A DNA stretch of 20,562 nucleotides, taken from positions 1-20,562 of the forward strand of contig JACCRW010000159.1 of NCBI GenBank assembly GCA_013813345.1, read 5' to 3'. This DNA is from Actinomycetota bacterium. GTDB taxonomy: Bacteria; Actinomycetota; Thermoleophilia; Gaiellales; Gaiellaceae. A model generated the notes under the pieces. It was given only the letters and a program-made list of their open reading frames with translations. It did no database searches and was not told where the DNA came from. Shown here in pieces: positions 20,273 to 20,562 of this stretch; position 1 is the first letter of the stretch; every line of letters starts with the position of its first letter. A program made the position numbers and the translations under genes.

Positions 20273-20562
20273 TCAGCCGAGCGCGAGCTCGCGGGTCGGC
20301 GCGACGCGCTCGAGGAAGCGGCGGTCGTGCGAGACCACGACCGCGGTGCCCTCGTACGTCGCAAGCGCACTCTCGAGCTCCTCGATCGCCTCGAGGTCGA
20401 GGTGATTCGTCGGCTCGTCGAGAACGAGGCAGTTGACCCCGCGTGCCATCAGCTCGGCGAGGTGAAGACGGGTGCGTTCGCCCGGCGAGAGCGTCTCGCA
20501 GGCGCGTTCGACGTGGTCGGCGCCGAGGTTGAACTTCGCGAGCAGCGTTCGGGCGTCGAGCG
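20273..20562 (-). CDS. ABC-F family ATPase, C-terminal fragment (N-terminus beyond window)
   Basis: The minus-strand frame reaching the right edge reads RTLLAKFNLGADHVERACET, then the ABC signature as LSPGERTRLHLAELMARG, Walker B plus the ABC-F hallmark CLVLDEPTNHLDLEAIEELE, and the H-loop AVVVSHDRRFLERV, ending RELALG and TGA at 20275-20273. DEPTNHLD identifies ABC-F proteins, which act on the ribosome (translation factors or antibiotic-resistance proteins) and lack membrane domains. The signature has Pro in LSPGE where LSGGE is usual. The chain ends shortly after the H-loop, without the common C-terminal coiled coil. Which subfamily it belongs to cannot be told from this fragment. Confidence 0.9.
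   Translation of the reverse strand, partial: LDARTLLAKFNLGADHVERACETLSPGERTRLHLAELMARGVNCLVLDEPTNHLDLEAIEELESALATYEGTAVVVSHDRRFLERVAPTRELALG

Overview
The window reads as a chromosomal housekeeping block from a high-G+C actinobacterium. One sampled line (15721-15780) is 46/60 G+C. The class Thermoleophilia is my best guess from the gene set and the style of several proteins, but nothing here proves it. Nearly everything is on the minus strand. In transcription order (right to left) the core is: an ABC-F ATPase (cut by the right edge), rpmF, plsX, acpP, rnc, smc, a small P-loop kinase, ftsY, ffh, rpsP, khpA, rimM, trmD, lepB, rnhB/rplS, yraN and comM (cut by the left edge). These genes build the ribosome and tRNA (L32, S16, L19, RimM, TrmD), fatty acid and phospholipid precursors (PlsX, ACP), RNA and chromosome maintenance (RNase III, RNase HII, SMC), and co-translational membrane targeting and signal cleavage (Ffh, FtsY, LepB).

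Accessory material is inserted at four places. (1) Between yraN and comM: htpX, a tiny proline-rich ORF, a DNA methyltransferase and a frameshifted TdeIII-like restriction endonuclease, the last in visibly lower G+C DNA (70/120 over 1321-1440). (2) Between ftsY and ffh: a cupin protein, a 72-residue unknown, and plus-strand GNAT and dodecin genes. (3) Between smc and ftsY: the P-loop kinase, an intact MmcQ/YjbR-like gene and a doubly frameshifted copy of it, with two related palindromes. (4) Between rnc and smc: a VapBC-type toxin-antitoxin pair.

The points most worth a second look are: a signal peptidase I with an N-terminal J-like domain that lacks HPD; paired internal duplications in both coiled-coil arms of SMC; a recurrent TAnnnT box 6-7 nt before the start codon at nine genes, implying widespread leaderless mRNAs; rnc and yraN frames that have no ATG/GTG/TTG where the family needs a start, with CTG at the expected place; and substitutions at catalytic positions of RNase III and TrmD. 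No tRNA, rRNA, CRISPR array or transposase was seen, and no gene-free stretch exceeds 300 bases.
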